DNA of 64,000 bases from Streptomyces sulfonofaciens (GTDB taxonomy: Bacteria; Actinomycetota; Actinomycetes; Streptomycetales; Streptomycetaceae): positions 1-64,000 of the forward strand of contig NZ_BNCD01000014.1 in NCBI RefSeq assembly GCF_014656295.1, given 5' to 3'. The notes beneath the pieces are model-generated. The model saw only the letters and a list, made by a program, of their open reading frames with translations, made no database searches and was not told the DNA's origin. Both the position numbers and the translations under genes were made by a program. The stretch's first letter is position 1. Each line of letters begins with the position of its first letter. Below, piece after piece: positions 42,840 to 51,440 of the stretch.

Positions 42840-43045
42840 AGGTCTTTCCCACCTCGTACTGCTGGTGCGAGGTGGCGGCTCAGGACGGCTTTGACCAGGT
42901 CGGTGATGCGAGTGGTGCCGCATGGCAGCCTGTGCAGGAGTCGCCAGGTCCTCAGAGTCGCCATGGCCTGTTCGCCGAGTGCTCGGGTCTCGGGGTGGGG
43001 CCGATGGCGGCTCGCTGCCCGGCCGAGAGGTTCTTCCGGGGTGGG
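42840..43045 (-). pseudogene. IS5-family transposase C-terminal fragment
   Basis: The reverse frame reads ALGEQAMATLRTWRLL, then RLPCGTTRITDLVKAVLSRHLA. This corresponds to the end of IS5-type DDE transposases, which finish with a W-R-L-L-R segment, a C-S-T-T-R-I-T motif and VLHL. Only the last 60 residues remain. On its 5' side the reading joins directly to the GrpB remnant; on its 3' side a 15-base imperfect palindrome (42768-42782) may mark the old element end. Confidence 0.65.
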
Positions 43046-43430
43046 CGCGCAGGCAGTCCCGGGAGATTTGCTGGTTCCGGGTGGGCCAACTCTCCAAGGT
43101 CACCACGTGCAGGACATGGCTGCGGGCCCCGCCGTCTGCGCGGATGTCCAGCAGTCGGTCAGTCATCCCGTCGTCGTGCGGGTGGAAGCCGAGGTCGGCG
43201 AGCGCCGCCTGGTGGGGCGCGGCGTGCGTGAGGCCGTGGACGGCGGCCATCAGATCGATGACGGGCTTGGCCGCCAATCCCGGCACAGAGGTTGAGCCGA
43301 TGGTCTCGATCCTCACGAACGGCCCAGGTGCCGCTGCCCGGAGAGCATCGAGGGCAGTAGCGGCCTGCCGGGGCCGGCTCGGGTCATGGTCGGCTACGTG
43401 GCCGGCGCTGGGCTCGGACACGGCTGTCAT
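43046..43430 (-). pseudogene. GrpB-family protein, truncated by an insertion-sequence remnant
   Basis: From ATG 43430 the frame gives FVRIETIGSTSVPGLAAKPVIDLMAAV, HPHDDGMTDRLLDI, HVLHVVTLESWPTRN and CLRAHPG. These are the core motifs of the GrpB/UPF0157 family, a nucleotidyltransferase-like fold of unknown precise role. The last 40 residues of the family are replaced by the IS5 fragment, so the gene was cut by an insertion and the element later decayed. Confidence 0.75.
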
Positions 43431-43571
43431 CGTGGTCAGCACACGCTGCGATGTCCACCGGACTTCCGTCCAGCCGGCACGCCCGCTGCGGACCGGGCAC
43501 CCGGTCCGCAGCGGGGGAGGTGGGCGAGAAACGGGCCGCCGGCGCTCCTGACGGCGTCGGCGGCCGCTCGT

Positions 43572-44915
43572 TCAGCGGTGGGTGTGCGCCTGCGGCGTCC
43601 AGTCCTTGAACTGACCGCTGTCGTAGAGGAGTCCGAGCATGTAGAGCATGCCGTCGTAGTAGCGGGCCTGGCCCGAGGGGATCGGGGTGTTCCACAGGTC
43701 GCGGACGAAGTCCTTGCGGTCGGCGGCGTTGGCGCTGATCGCACTGGTGGAGTTCATGGCCACCAGGCCCTGGGCGTGCGCCGGCTCGTAGGTGTTCTGG
43801 CCGGCAGTCAGCGGTGTGCCGTCCAGGTGGTAGCGGCTGACGTAGGTGGTCACGCCCTGTCCCTGGAAGAAGCGTTCCAGGGTGTTGGAGTACTTCGTCT
43901 GCCACGGCTTGGTGCCGAACCAGGAGGCGTCGACGTTGGCGTTGGCGATGACCCGCCAGGCGTCTTCCTGGAAGTTGTGGTCGTAGGCGTTGTCGTCGAC
44001 CGTTTCGCCGGGCCGCATGTAGGGGGTGCCGTCGAAGTTGGCGTAGCAGGGCGCGAGGCCCGTCTGCGCGTTCGGTGCCTTCTGCAGCATCTTCTCGCCG
44101 GCGGTGTACGCCTGGTCCCACAGCGCCTTGTCCGTCGGATCGGCGGCGGCGAAGACCTTGTAGAACGCCGGCAGCGCGTAGGACGGGTCGCTGTAGCCCA
44201 CCGCGCCAGGCGGGGAGAAGGTGGGCAGGTGGCTGGCCGCGTCGAATATGTTCACGCCGCCGTTGTCGGAGGCGTGCCACATGGCGTGCAGGATCTGCTT
44301 GGCCTGCTGCCCGTAGTCGTAGGTGTCCTGGCCGTCGCCCCAGCGGCCGGAGGCCATGGCCAGCGCCGCCGCGATCCACTGGTCGCCGTCGGGAGCCACG
44401 CCGGTGCTGAGTACCTTGCCGGTGGTGTCCGTGTGCCAGGCGAAGTAGTACTTCTCGCCACCGCTCTGGATTTGCATTTTCGTCTTGGCGAAGTTCCACA
44501 GCGAGTCGAACTCGTGCTTGTGGCCGAGCTGCACGGCGATCATCATGGCGTAGCCCATGCCCTCGGTGCGCACGTCCTGGTTGCCGATGTCCTCGACGTA
44601 GGCCAGGTCCGGGGTGAGCTGGTAGTAGATCGACTGGCCGTCGGCATGGGTGGGTGCGGTCCCCGGGTCACCGTGGAACAACTGTTGCCAGGTGGCTTCG
44701 ATGCGGGCGTCCACGGCCTTCTTGGAGTAGCCTGCGGCGCTGAAGACGTCCGGGTAATGACCGGTGCGCACACCGCCGACCGGGTTGTGCCCGAGGCCGC
44801 GGCCGTGCGCGGGGGCATCGGCCGCGAGAGCGGCCGACGGGGCGGTCGCCATGAGGGCGGCTGCCGACAGCAGGGCGACGGCGGCCTTGCGCGCTTTGTT
44901 CACAGCTCTGTTCAC
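43572..44915 (-). CDS. Secreted GH8 glycoside hydrolase (exo-oligoxylanase/xylanase type)
   Basis: A 447-residue exported enzyme of family 8. The signal peptide covers about 1-31 (AVALLSAAALMATAPSAALAA). The (alpha/alpha)6 barrel carries RTEGMGYAMMIAVQL with the general acid Glu, YYFAWHTDTTGKV, APDGDQW and DPSYALPAFYKVFA. The resemblance is closest to reducing-end xylose-releasing exo-oligoxylanases, though those are often intracellular, so endo-xylanase or chitosanase activity is possible. The start GTG 44915 has a GGAGG site six bases upstream. It is an intact gene between decayed ones. Confidence 0.85.
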   Translation of the reverse strand: MNRAVNKARKAAVALLSAAALMATAPSAALAADAPAHGRGLGHNPVGGVRTGHYPDVFSAAGYSKKAVDARIEATWQQLFHGDPGTAPTHADGQSIYYQLTPDLAYVEDIGNQDVRTEGMGYAMMIAVQLGHKHEFDSLWNFAKTKMQIQSGGEKYYFAWHTDTTGKVLSTGVAPDGDQWIAAALAMASGRWGDGQDTYDYGQQAKQILHAMWHASDNGGVNIFDAASHLPTFSPPGAVGYSDPSYALPAFYKVFAAADPTDKALWDQAYTAGEKMLQKAPNAQTGLAPCYANFDGTPYMRPGETVDDNAYDHNFQEDAWRVIANANVDASWFGTKPWQTKYSNTLERFFQGQGVTTYVSRYHLDGTPLTAGQNTYEPAHAQGLVAMNSTSAISANAADRKDFVRDLWNTPIPSGQARYYDGMLYMLGLLYDSGQFKDWTPQAHTHR

Positions 44916-45124
44916 ACGACACCTCCATGTTTCACGTGCGGGTGTGGCCCGGCTGCCGCGTTGAGGGCAGGCCAGAGGCAGGGCGGCCGGGCGGCCAGCG
45001 CCCCTGGTTGAGGGGTGTGCTGAAGGGCCCTTCGGTGCCGAAGGGCCGGGTGGAGCGGCTCGTGGGGGGGAGTTGCCTCGCTCGGGGTTCTCCCGGACAC
45101 GGCTGTCACCCGGTCAGGGCCGGG

Positions 45125-45178
45125 TGACAACGTAGTTCAGCGCTCGTAATTACGTCAACGGTTTAACAAATTGCTGTG
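45125..45178 (-). promoter_or_regulatory. AT-rich promoter region of the GH8 gene
   Basis: This stretch is markedly AT-rich. On the reverse strand it contains GTTTAAACC-like sequence and TTGACG, a good -35 hexamer, with TACGTT about 18 bases on as a weak -10. A loosely symmetric GTCAACGGTTTAAC (45154-45167) overlaps the -35 and could bind a sugar regulator. The start codon is about 210 bases further. Confidence 0.5.
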
Positions 45179-45179
45179 A

Positions 45180-45209
45180 CGGGCTCACGGCGGGTTCGCC
45201 GTGAGCCCG
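45180..45209. terminator. Hairpin terminator upstream of the GH8 promoter
   Basis: Perfect 13-base arms (45180-45192 and 45197-45209) enclose a GGTT loop. It lies behind the GH8 promoter and would shield it from leftward readthrough of the decayed region. Confidence 0.8.
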
Positions 45210-45819
45210 TCCGGCACTCGGTGCCGCAGCCCCCCGACCTCATGTGCCACCGGCTATCGGGGGATTGGGCGGCGGCCAGGGCCGGCAGCCGAATCTCTCA
45301 CTCCGTGGTCGCTATGTGACTGCGCATCATCTTGCAGGAGACGCGGCCCGGCGGTTCACCCGCCCGCCACCCGGCTCACCCCCAACACGCTACGGACCTG
45401 CCGCGCATCTTGCCTCCGAACGTCTGCTCGCTCTCGCAGACGAACTCGATGCCAAGATCTTCACCGTCTCCTCGGGCATGTCCTGGTGGGGGTCGCCCAC
45501 TACCAGCCCAACCCACGCCTGCGCAAGCAGATGGGACGCCCTATCGGATACGGGCAGAAGAATTGCTCCGTTCCATCTGCGTCGGATCTCTTCCGGATCC
45601 ACCACGCGAGGGGAAGCCAAGGCATGCGGAAACGTGGGCAATAGGCGGATCGAAATTCGAACTCGCCAGTGTGGGAACTTCGAGAAAGGGTGCGCCAGGC
45701 CCCGCTGCGGTCATTTCGTCTGTGGGTCATCGAGCACTGGGCACGAAAGGCCAACTCCACTGGCCCGGCCTCGCGCGCAGGCGCCCGCCGGACCTTGGCA
45801 GAGAGCATCGTGTGTGCCG
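45210..45819. other. Decayed or non-coding region
   Basis: 610 bases of slightly lower GC content. Several overlapping open frames exist on both strands, one with LADELDAKIFTVSSGMSWW, but none continues into a recognisable family and start signals are poor. It may contain fragments of lost genes next to the TetR pseudogene. Confidence 0.4.
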
Positions 45820-46330
45820 GCGAAACCCCGCCCTGGACCCCGGCGAGGAGCGCGGCGGCCTCCTCGTCGACGTCGAGGGAGTCCGGCAGGCGGCCATGGC
45901 GCCGGAGGGTCCGCATCCCGGCGGCCAGGTGCTCCTGCCACTGCCGCATGAGCTCGACGACGATGGCGGGCCCCGGGCGTGGAGCGCCCGATCCGGGTGA
46001 ACAGCGAGCCCATCGGACATATGTCGCCCCGCGTCACGTAACGCTCGACGAGCACGTCCCGCCACCGTTACCAGGCATCCCAGGAGTCGAGACGGCCGAG
46101 ATGGGGCTGCTGGTCCTCCAGTACCCGGTCGGCCTCGTACCGGGCGACGGCGAGCAGGAGGTCCTCCTGCCGCCGGGGAAGTAGTGGAAGAGCCGGCTCT
46201 GGTGCCGGTCCGCATCCGGATGTCGTCCAGCCTCGCCAAGGCGGCACCCGTCTCCCGCAACACCTCGGCCGCACCCTCGACGACGCGCGCCCGAGTGGCC
46301 TCGCCCTTCGGCGGCTCCCGAGGTGCCCGG
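45820..46330 (-). pseudogene. TetR-family regulator broken by several frameshifts
   Basis: Reading leftward from about 46330, successive frames give EATRARVVEGAAEVLRETGAALARLDDI, then EDLLLAVARYEADRVLEDQQPHLG, then VERYVTRGDICPMGSLF, then HLAAGMRTLRRHGRLPDSLDVDEEAAALLAGVQGGV. In order these are the helix-turn-helix and ligand domain of one TetR protein. At least three frame changes separate them, and the end after AGVQGGV no longer fits the family. It is not functional. Confidence 0.75.
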
Positions 46331-46417
46331 TAAACATGGACCCGCAAGTCCAAGAAACCGGGGGCGGCACCCCGTGCGCGCCGCTCGTCGTCAGGTCGGC
46401 CCGGCTGTCGGGCCGGC

Positions 46418-46433
46418 GGGGACCTTCGGCCCC
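46418..46433 (+). promoter_or_regulatory. Dormancy-island motif, DUF1876 promoter
   Basis: GGGGACCTTCGGCCCC lies 70-85 bases before the DUF1876 start. The same GGGGAC-N3-CGGCCCC pattern is found exactly at 55424-55439 before a universal stress gene, and near-matches lie before other genes of the island. It is a candidate site for a DosR/OsdR-type response regulator. Confidence 0.6.
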
Positions 46434-46502
46434 GTGACGGGGGCCCGCGGGGCGTTCGACAGTGGCCGTGACACTCGCGGACACTCGTCGAGGAGCGGAA
46501 AA

Positions 46503-46784
46503 ATGACGCACACAACCGAGTGGAAGGTGCACCTCCACCTCTTCGAGGACGAGGGCACGACGAAGGCACGAGCCGTGGTGGACACCGGGACCACGTCGGT
46601 CGTGGGCAACGGCCTCGCCCGTTGCAACCCGGGCGATCGCGACGTACCCGAGATCGGCGACGAGCTGGCGGCCGGGCGGGCGATGCGCGACATCGCCCAG
46701 CAGCTCCTGGGCACGGCGCAGCGCGACATCGAGAGCGTGAACGCACCGTCCCAGCAGGGCAGCGGTGCTCCCTGGCCGATGTAG
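46503..46784 (+). CDS. DUF1876 protein of the stress/dormancy island
   Basis: A 93-residue protein of family DUF1876: WKVHLHLFEDEGTTKARAVVDTG, then GLARCNPGDRDVPEIGDELAAGRAM and RDIAQQLLGTAQRDIE. The family has a small alpha/beta fold resembling double-stranded-RNA-binding domains, and in mycobacteria relatives belong to hypoxia-induced genes. ATG 46503 has a GAGGAG site eight bases upstream, and the motif at 46418 stands before it. It is the leftmost gene of the island. Confidence 0.88.
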   Translation: MTHTTEWKVHLHLFEDEGTTKARAVVDTGTTSVVGNGLARCNPGDRDVPEIGDELAAGRAMRDIAQQLLGTAQRDIESVNAPSQQGSGAPWPM

Positions 46785-47102
46785 CACCGTCGGCCGCGAC
46801 GGCCCCGCGACGGCCCCGGTGCGGCAGCGGTCCGGGAGAACCGGGCACGACGCCGCGGCCGGCCGCGGCCCATGGCGGGCCGGCGGGGGAGGGGCGTGCG
46901 CGGCCCCCGGGGACGCCGGCGGTGCGCACCGGCGGCCCGGGGACGCAGGGCGGTGCGCGCCCCGGTCGGGGGACCGCGCAGCGCCCCGGCCGGGAGGAGC
47001 GTGCGGGACGCGGGACGCGGGACGCGCCGGACGCGGGGCCCCGAGGGCTCGGGGCAAGGGCGGCAGCGCGGGGCAGGAGCGGCAGCGCAGAGAGGAGGGG
47101 CC
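46785..47102. repeat. Low-complexity GC-rich spacer with GGACGCG repeats
   Basis: 318 bases between the DUF1876 and nicotinate phosphoribosyltransferase genes. It is made largely of short imperfect repeats, notably GGGACGCGGGACGCGGGACGC near 47005-47030 and GGGGACGC blocks before it. No separate gene was seen. Whether the downstream gene has its own promoter here is unclear. Confidence 0.55.
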
Positions 47103-48440
47103 GTGCCGGACGCCATGACCACCGACCTGTACGAGGTCACCATGGCGCTCTCGTACGTCGAGGAGGGCCTGACGGCACCGGCCACCTTCAGCCTGTTCGT
47201 CCGGGACCTGCCGCCCGAGCGAGGCTTCCTGGTCGCGGCCGGTCTCGGGTCCGTGCTCGACCACCTCGCGGGGTTCCGGGTGGGCCGCGCGGACACCGAG
47301 GCGTACGCGACGGCCCTGCACCGGCCGCCCGGCGACCTCGAACCACTGCTGGGGCTGGAGTTCACCGGCGAGGTCCGCGCGGTGCCGGAGGGCCGGACCG
47401 TGCTGGCAGGAGAGCCGCTGCTGGAGGTGACCGCTCCGCTGCCGGAGGCGCAGTTGGTCGAGACGTGCCTGCTCAACCTGGTCAGCCACCAGACGCTGGT
47501 GGCGTCCAAGGCCGCCCGCCCGGTCCTCGCCGCGGACGGCCGCGAGGTCGTGGACTTCTCGCTGCGCCGCACCCAGGGCATCGACGCCGGCATGCAGGCG
47601 GCACGGCTGGGCGCGCTGGTGGGCTTCACGGCGACCAGCAACGTGGCGGCGGCCGCCGCCTACGGGCTGACCGCCACGGGCACCATGGCGCACTCCTACA
47701 TCGAGGCGTTCCCCGACGAGGAGAGCGCGTTCCGGGCCTTCGCCCGCACCCACCCGGGTCCGGTGACCTTCCTCGTCGACACCTACGACACCGGCCGGGG
47801 CGTGGCCACGGCCGCCCGGGTGATGCGCGACCTCGGCCTCGGCCCCGGCTGCGCCGTCCGGCTGGACTCCGGTGACCTCGGCGCCCTGGCGCGGCGCACC
47901 AGGCGGGCGCTGGACGACGCGGGACTGCCCGAGGTGGGCATCGTGGCGAGCGGCGGCCTCGACGAGTACCGGGTGGCGGACCTCGTGGCATCCGGCGCAC
48001 CGGTCGACGTCTTCGCGGTCGGCACCCGCGTCGGTGTCTCGGCCGACGCCCCGTACCTGGACTCCGCCTACAAGCTCGTCGCCTACGACGGCCGGCCGGT
48101 GATGAAGCTGTCGTCCGCCAAGGCCACGGCACCGGGTGCGAAGCAGGTCTTCCGGACCGCGGACCACACCGACGTCATCGCACTGCGCGACGAGGAGCCG
48201 CCGCACGGGAGCCGTCCGGTGCTGGGGACGGTGATGGCCGGGGGCCGCAGGACGGGTGGCACGGAGCCGCTCGCACGGGCACACGAGAGGTTCACCGCCG
48301 ATCTCGCGTCCCTGCCCGCAGCGGCCCGACGCATCCGGGACCCGCAACCACCCCGCCCAAGGTTCTCCGCACCCCTGCGCCGGCTGACGAAGGACGTGCG
48401 CCGCAGGATCGAGCGCGAGAACCTCGCCCCGCTGGGGTGA
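47103..48440 (+). CDS. pncB: Nicotinate phosphoribosyltransferase
   Basis: A 445-residue cytoplasmic enzyme of NAD salvage that joins nicotinate to PRPP. Family features are the start DLYEVTMALSYVEEG, then ERGFLVAAGL, VDFSLRRTQGIDAG, ATSNVAAAAAYGL, GTMAHSYIEAF, TFLVDTYDTGRGV, VRLDSGDLGALARRTR, and AVGTRVGVSADAPYLDSAYKLV. GTG 47103 has a GGAGG site; ATG 47115 is four codons later. A pncB paralogue also lies among the hypoxia genes of Mycobacterium tuberculosis (pncB2), so its place in this island fits a role in keeping NAD during dormancy. Confidence 0.93.
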   Translation: MPDAMTTDLYEVTMALSYVEEGLTAPATFSLFVRDLPPERGFLVAAGLGSVLDHLAGFRVGRADTEAYATALHRPPGDLEPLLGLEFTGEVRAVPEGRTVLAGEPLLEVTAPLPEAQLVETCLLNLVSHQTLVASKAARPVLAADGREVVDFSLRRTQGIDAGMQAARLGALVGFTATSNVAAAAAYGLTATGTMAHSYIEAFPDEESAFRAFARTHPGPVTFLVDTYDTGRGVATAARVMRDLGLGPGCAVRLDSGDLGALARRTRRALDDAGLPEVGIVASGGLDEYRVADLVASGAPVDVFAVGTRVGVSADAPYLDSAYKLVAYDGRPVMKLSSAKATAPGAKQVFRTADHTDVIALRDEEPPHGSRPVLGTVMAGGRRTGGTEPLARAHERFTADLASLPAAARRIRDPQPPRPRFSAPLRRLTKDVRRRIERENLAPLG

Positions 48441-48482
48441 GCGGCCGCGTCCGCCGGCCCTCCGGGTGTGCGCCGTCCCGGA

Positions 48483-49151
48483 TCAGGTCGCCGGGCCGGC
48501 GGCGTCCGGCGCGCCGCCGCTTCCCCCGGCCTCGCCGAAGCGGACGTCCACCACGCCCTCCACGGCCTGCACGGCCCGGGTCACCAGGGGGATCATCGCA
48601 CTGTCCGGCGCACGCCCGGCCAGGGTGACCACACCGTCCCGTACGGAGAGTTCCATCCGTGCGGCCGCCGGCATCGAGGGGAGCACCGTCTCCCTGATTT
48701 CCTCGGCTATCTCCTCGTCCGGTCGCAGGAACACCGTCAGGAGGTCGCCGCGGCTGACCACGCCCTGCAGCAGACCCGCATCGTCCGTCACCGGCAGCCT
48801 TTTGATGTGCAGCCGGTCCATGATGCGTGCGGCATCGGCGATGGTGGTGTCGGCGTGCACGGTGACCGCGGGGGTCGACATCAGGTCCTCGGCGTACTGG
48901 GCGGCGGCCTTGGCGGCTTCGTCGAGCGTGGGGGAGGTTCGTCGGGGGTCCTCGGTGCGGTACTCCTCCTTGAGCAGCAGGTCGGCCTCCGAGACGACAC
49001 CGATCACCCGGCCCTCGCCCTCCAGCACGGGCAGCGCGCTGACGTCCCACTGCCGCATCAGCTCGACCATCTCCTTGTACGCTGCCCGGGGCCCCACGGC
49101 GACCGCGGTGGAGGTCATCACATCACTCACGATGTGCGGTGCCGCCGTCAT
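48483..49151 (-). CDS. CBS-pair plus BON domain protein
   Basis: A 222-residue protein with two CBS repeats (DVMTSTAVAVGPRAAYKEMVELM to GVVSEADLLL at about 10-60; DLMSTPAVTVHADTTIADAARIM to GVVSRGDLLTVF at about 88-145) and a BON-like C-terminus (VLPSMPAAARMELSVRDGVVTLAGR). CBS pairs sense adenine nucleotides; BON domains bind membranes or lipids. Such proteins are standard in DosR-type regulons (for example the hypoxic response CBS proteins of mycobacteria). ATG 49151 has a GGAGGAG site. It converges with the pncB gene. Confidence 0.92.
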   Translation of the reverse strand: MTAAPHIVSDVMTSTAVAVGPRAAYKEMVELMRQWDVSALPVLEGEGRVIGVVSEADLLLKEEYRTEDPRRTSPTLDEAAKAAAQYAEDLMSTPAVTVHADTTIADAARIMDRLHIKRLPVTDDAGLLQGVVSRGDLLTVFLRPDEEIAEEIRETVLPSMPAAARMELSVRDGVVTLAGRAPDSAMIPLVTRAVQAVEGVVDVRFGEAGGSGGAPDAAGPAT

Positions 49152-49322
49152 CCGTGATCTCCTCCGTCCACGTCGCGCTCGAACCGGCCGTCGCAGCGTG
49201 AGGTCCGCCCCTGTCGAAGCTGTTGCTGCCCGGCACCCGGACGCACCCCGGCCCGCGGCCGGCCCACCTGCCCACCCGATACCGCCGCACACCAAGCGTG
49301 CCGCCGGGCACCTCCGGCCGTT

Positions 49323-49338
49323 TAGGGCCCTACGGGGC
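49323..49338 (-). promoter_or_regulatory. Weak dormancy-island motif, CBS-BON promoter
   Basis: On the coding strand GCCCCGTAGGGCCCTA resembles the phosphoketolase element AGCCCGACCGGCCCTG. It lies 172-187 bases before the CBS-BON start, further than the other sites, so it is a weaker candidate. Confidence 0.35.
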
Positions 49339-49423
49339 AAACCCGCCGTCCGGACGACCCCGGCCGCCCCCACCAGGCGCGGGAAGCGTCACGCCGTGTG
49401 CCTGCCCGGGCCCGGAGCCCTCG

Positions 49424-51139
49424 TCAGTCCCCGGGCAGCGGAACGTCCCAGGTGAGCGTGGTGCCGCCGGTGGGGGGCCTGGCCAGTTGCAGGGAGCCGC
49501 CGAGCTGGGCGGCGCGTTCCGCCAGGTTCCGCAGGCCGCTGCGGCGGCCTCGCTCCGGGATGCCCACGCCGTCGTCGGAGACGGTCAGCCGCACCCGCCG
49601 CCCGTCGGTGCGCAGCACCACCTCCACCCGTGCCGCCTCCGCATGCCGGGCGACATTGCTCAGGGCCTCCGAGACCACCGCCACCACATGGTCGGCGATG
49701 CCGGTGGGCACCTGCGTGTCGAGCAGCCCCTCCAGCCGCACGGCGGGTGCGAACCCGAGGGCGCCGGCCGCCTCGCCCACCGCACGCACCACCCGGGCCC
49801 GCAGGCCCCGCCCGGTGGCCTCCTCGTGCTCGCGCAGCCCGAAGATCGTCGAACGGATGATCTTTATGGTCTCGTCCAGGTCCGTCACGGCGCGGTCCAC
49901 CCGTTCCAGCGCCCCCGCGTGCTCGATGAAGCGCCCGGCGCTCTGCAGGGTCATCCCCGTCGCGAACAACCGCTGGATCGCCAGGTCGTGCAGGTCCCTG
50001 GCGATCCGGTCGCGGTCCTCCAGCAGCACGATGTGCTCGGCGTCGCTGCGCCGGTCGGCCAGTTCCATGGCGAGGGCCGCCTGGCCCGCGAAGGCCAGCA
50101 GCAGCTCGGTCTCCTTCCTGGAGAAGACCGTCTCCCCGGCCCGGCGGGCCAGCAGCACCACACCGCGCACTCCCGCGCCGGTGCCGATGGGCACCGCCAC
50201 CGCGGGCCCGAGGCCGGCGAACCGCGGGGGGCCCGTCGAGACACGGACGTCCTTGCCGACGTCCGGGCTGATCACCGGCGCCGCCGCGGTGAACGCGGCG
50301 CCCATGAAGGTGCCCTCCACCGGCAGTACGAGCCCCCGGTGCTCGGTGGCCTGCTCCCCGATCGCCAGCTCCACCGTGAGTTGCGCACCGTCCTCGGTCG
50401 GCACCGCGACCACGGCGAGCGAGGCGACCATGATCTCCCGCGCGCGTTCGGCGATCAGGTGCAGCACCTCGGTGCGCGACGTGCCCGACAGCAGTCCGTA
50501 GGTGATCTCCGCGTTGGCCCGCAGCCAGCGCTCGCGCCGCTTGGACTCCTCGTACAGGCGGGCGTTGTCGATGGCGACGCCGGCCGCCACGGCGAGCGTG
50601 GCCAGCACGGACTCGTCCTCCTCGTCGAACCGTGCCCCGCCGCGCTTCTCGGTGAGGTACAGATTGCCGAAGACCTGGTCCCTGACCCGGATGGGAACCC
50701 CGAGGAAGGTGTTCATCGGCGGGTGGTGCGCGGGGAAGCCGTACGAGGAGGGGTGTTCGGAGATCTTGGCCAGCCTGAGCGGTTGCGGATCCCTGATCAG
50801 CTCTCCCAGGATGCCGTGGCCCTCGGGGAAGTGCCCGATGGCGGCGATCTCCTCGTCCCCGATCCCCACGGTCAGGAAGTCGGAGAGCCGCTTGCCGTCC
50901 GGCGCGATCACGCCGAGCGCGGCGTACCTGGCGTCGACCAGCACGGCCGCCGCCTCCACGATGCGCCGCAGCACCTGCTGGAGGTCCAGTTCGCTGCCGA
51001 CGGACAGTACCGCCTCCAGCAGCCTGTGCACCCGGTCCCGGGTACTGCGGGCGGCATCGAGGCGGGCCTGCAGCTCCTCCAGCAGCTCGTCCAGCCTCAA
51101 CTGCGGCAGTGGCACGGGGACGCCTTCTGAGCTCTCCAC
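49424..51139 (-). CDS. GAF-GAF sensor histidine kinase, DevS/DosT-like
   Basis: A 571-residue soluble kinase. Two GAF domains (about 40-200 and 220-370) precede a HisKA_3 segment with the phospho-acceptor in RDRIARDLHDLAIQRLF and a HATPase domain (SEALSNVARHAEA, SDDGVGIPERG). This is the architecture of mycobacterial DevS and DosT, whose first GAF binds haem and senses oxygen or NO. GTG 51139 has a GGGAGGAA site. The kinase lies inside the stress island, but no NarL-type response regulator adjoins it. Its ligand, haem or other, cannot be decided from sequence alone. Confidence 0.9.
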   Translation of the reverse strand: MESSEGVPVPLPQLRLDELLEELQARLDAARSTRDRVHRLLEAVLSVGSELDLQQVLRRIVEAAAVLVDARYAALGVIAPDGKRLSDFLTVGIGDEEIAAIGHFPEGHGILGELIRDPQPLRLAKISEHPSSYGFPAHHPPMNTFLGVPIRVRDQVFGNLYLTEKRGGARFDEEDESVLATLAVAAGVAIDNARLYEESKRRERWLRANAEITYGLLSGTSRTEVLHLIAERAREIMVASLAVVAVPTEDGAQLTVELAIGEQATEHRGLVLPVEGTFMGAAFTAAAPVISPDVGKDVRVSTGPPRFAGLGPAVAVPIGTGAGVRGVVLLARRAGETVFSRKETELLLAFAGQAALAMELADRRSDAEHIVLLEDRDRIARDLHDLAIQRLFATGMTLQSAGRFIEHAGALERVDRAVTDLDETIKIIRSTIFGLREHEEATGRGLRARVVRAVGEAAGALGFAPAVRLEGLLDTQVPTGIADHVVAVVSEALSNVARHAEAARVEVVLRTDGRRVRLTVSDDGVGIPERGRRSGLRNLAERAAQLGGSLQLARPPTGGTTLTWDVPLPGD

Positions 51140-51340
51140 CGCTGATTCCTCCCGGCCCGGCCGGCCGACGGACTCCGCCTTCACCTGCCACGCTACCGGC
51201 AGCAGGCACGACGGGCCCACCGGCCGGGCCCGAGGCGGGGGCCCGGACCAGGGTCCCGGCCGAGCCCGACGGCGCCGCGCACGCACAGTGTCCGGCGCAC
51301 CCACTCCACCGGGCACCCGGGCACCGCACTTCCCACGTCG

Positions 51341-51440
51341 GATCCGTCCGGCTCGCGCCGGGTCCGTCGAGCTCGCGTCGAGTCCGTCCGGCTCACGCCG
51401 GGCCCGTTCGGATCACCTTGAGCCCGTTCGGCTCACATCG
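51341..51440. repeat. Five 20-bp degenerate tandem repeats at the hsp20 3' end
   Basis: Units begin at 51341, 51361, 51381, 51401 and 51421 with exact 20-base phase, on the pattern GRTCCGTCCGGCTCGCGYCG. The hsp20 stop codon (51433-51435) is inside the last unit. The array fills the space between the kinase and hsp20 genes. Confidence 0.85.

Noticed and set aside
595..43045. An intact mobile element or prophage
   Set aside because: Only a weak IS256-like piece and an IS5-type 3' fragment were found, with no complete transposase, integrase or terminal repeats.
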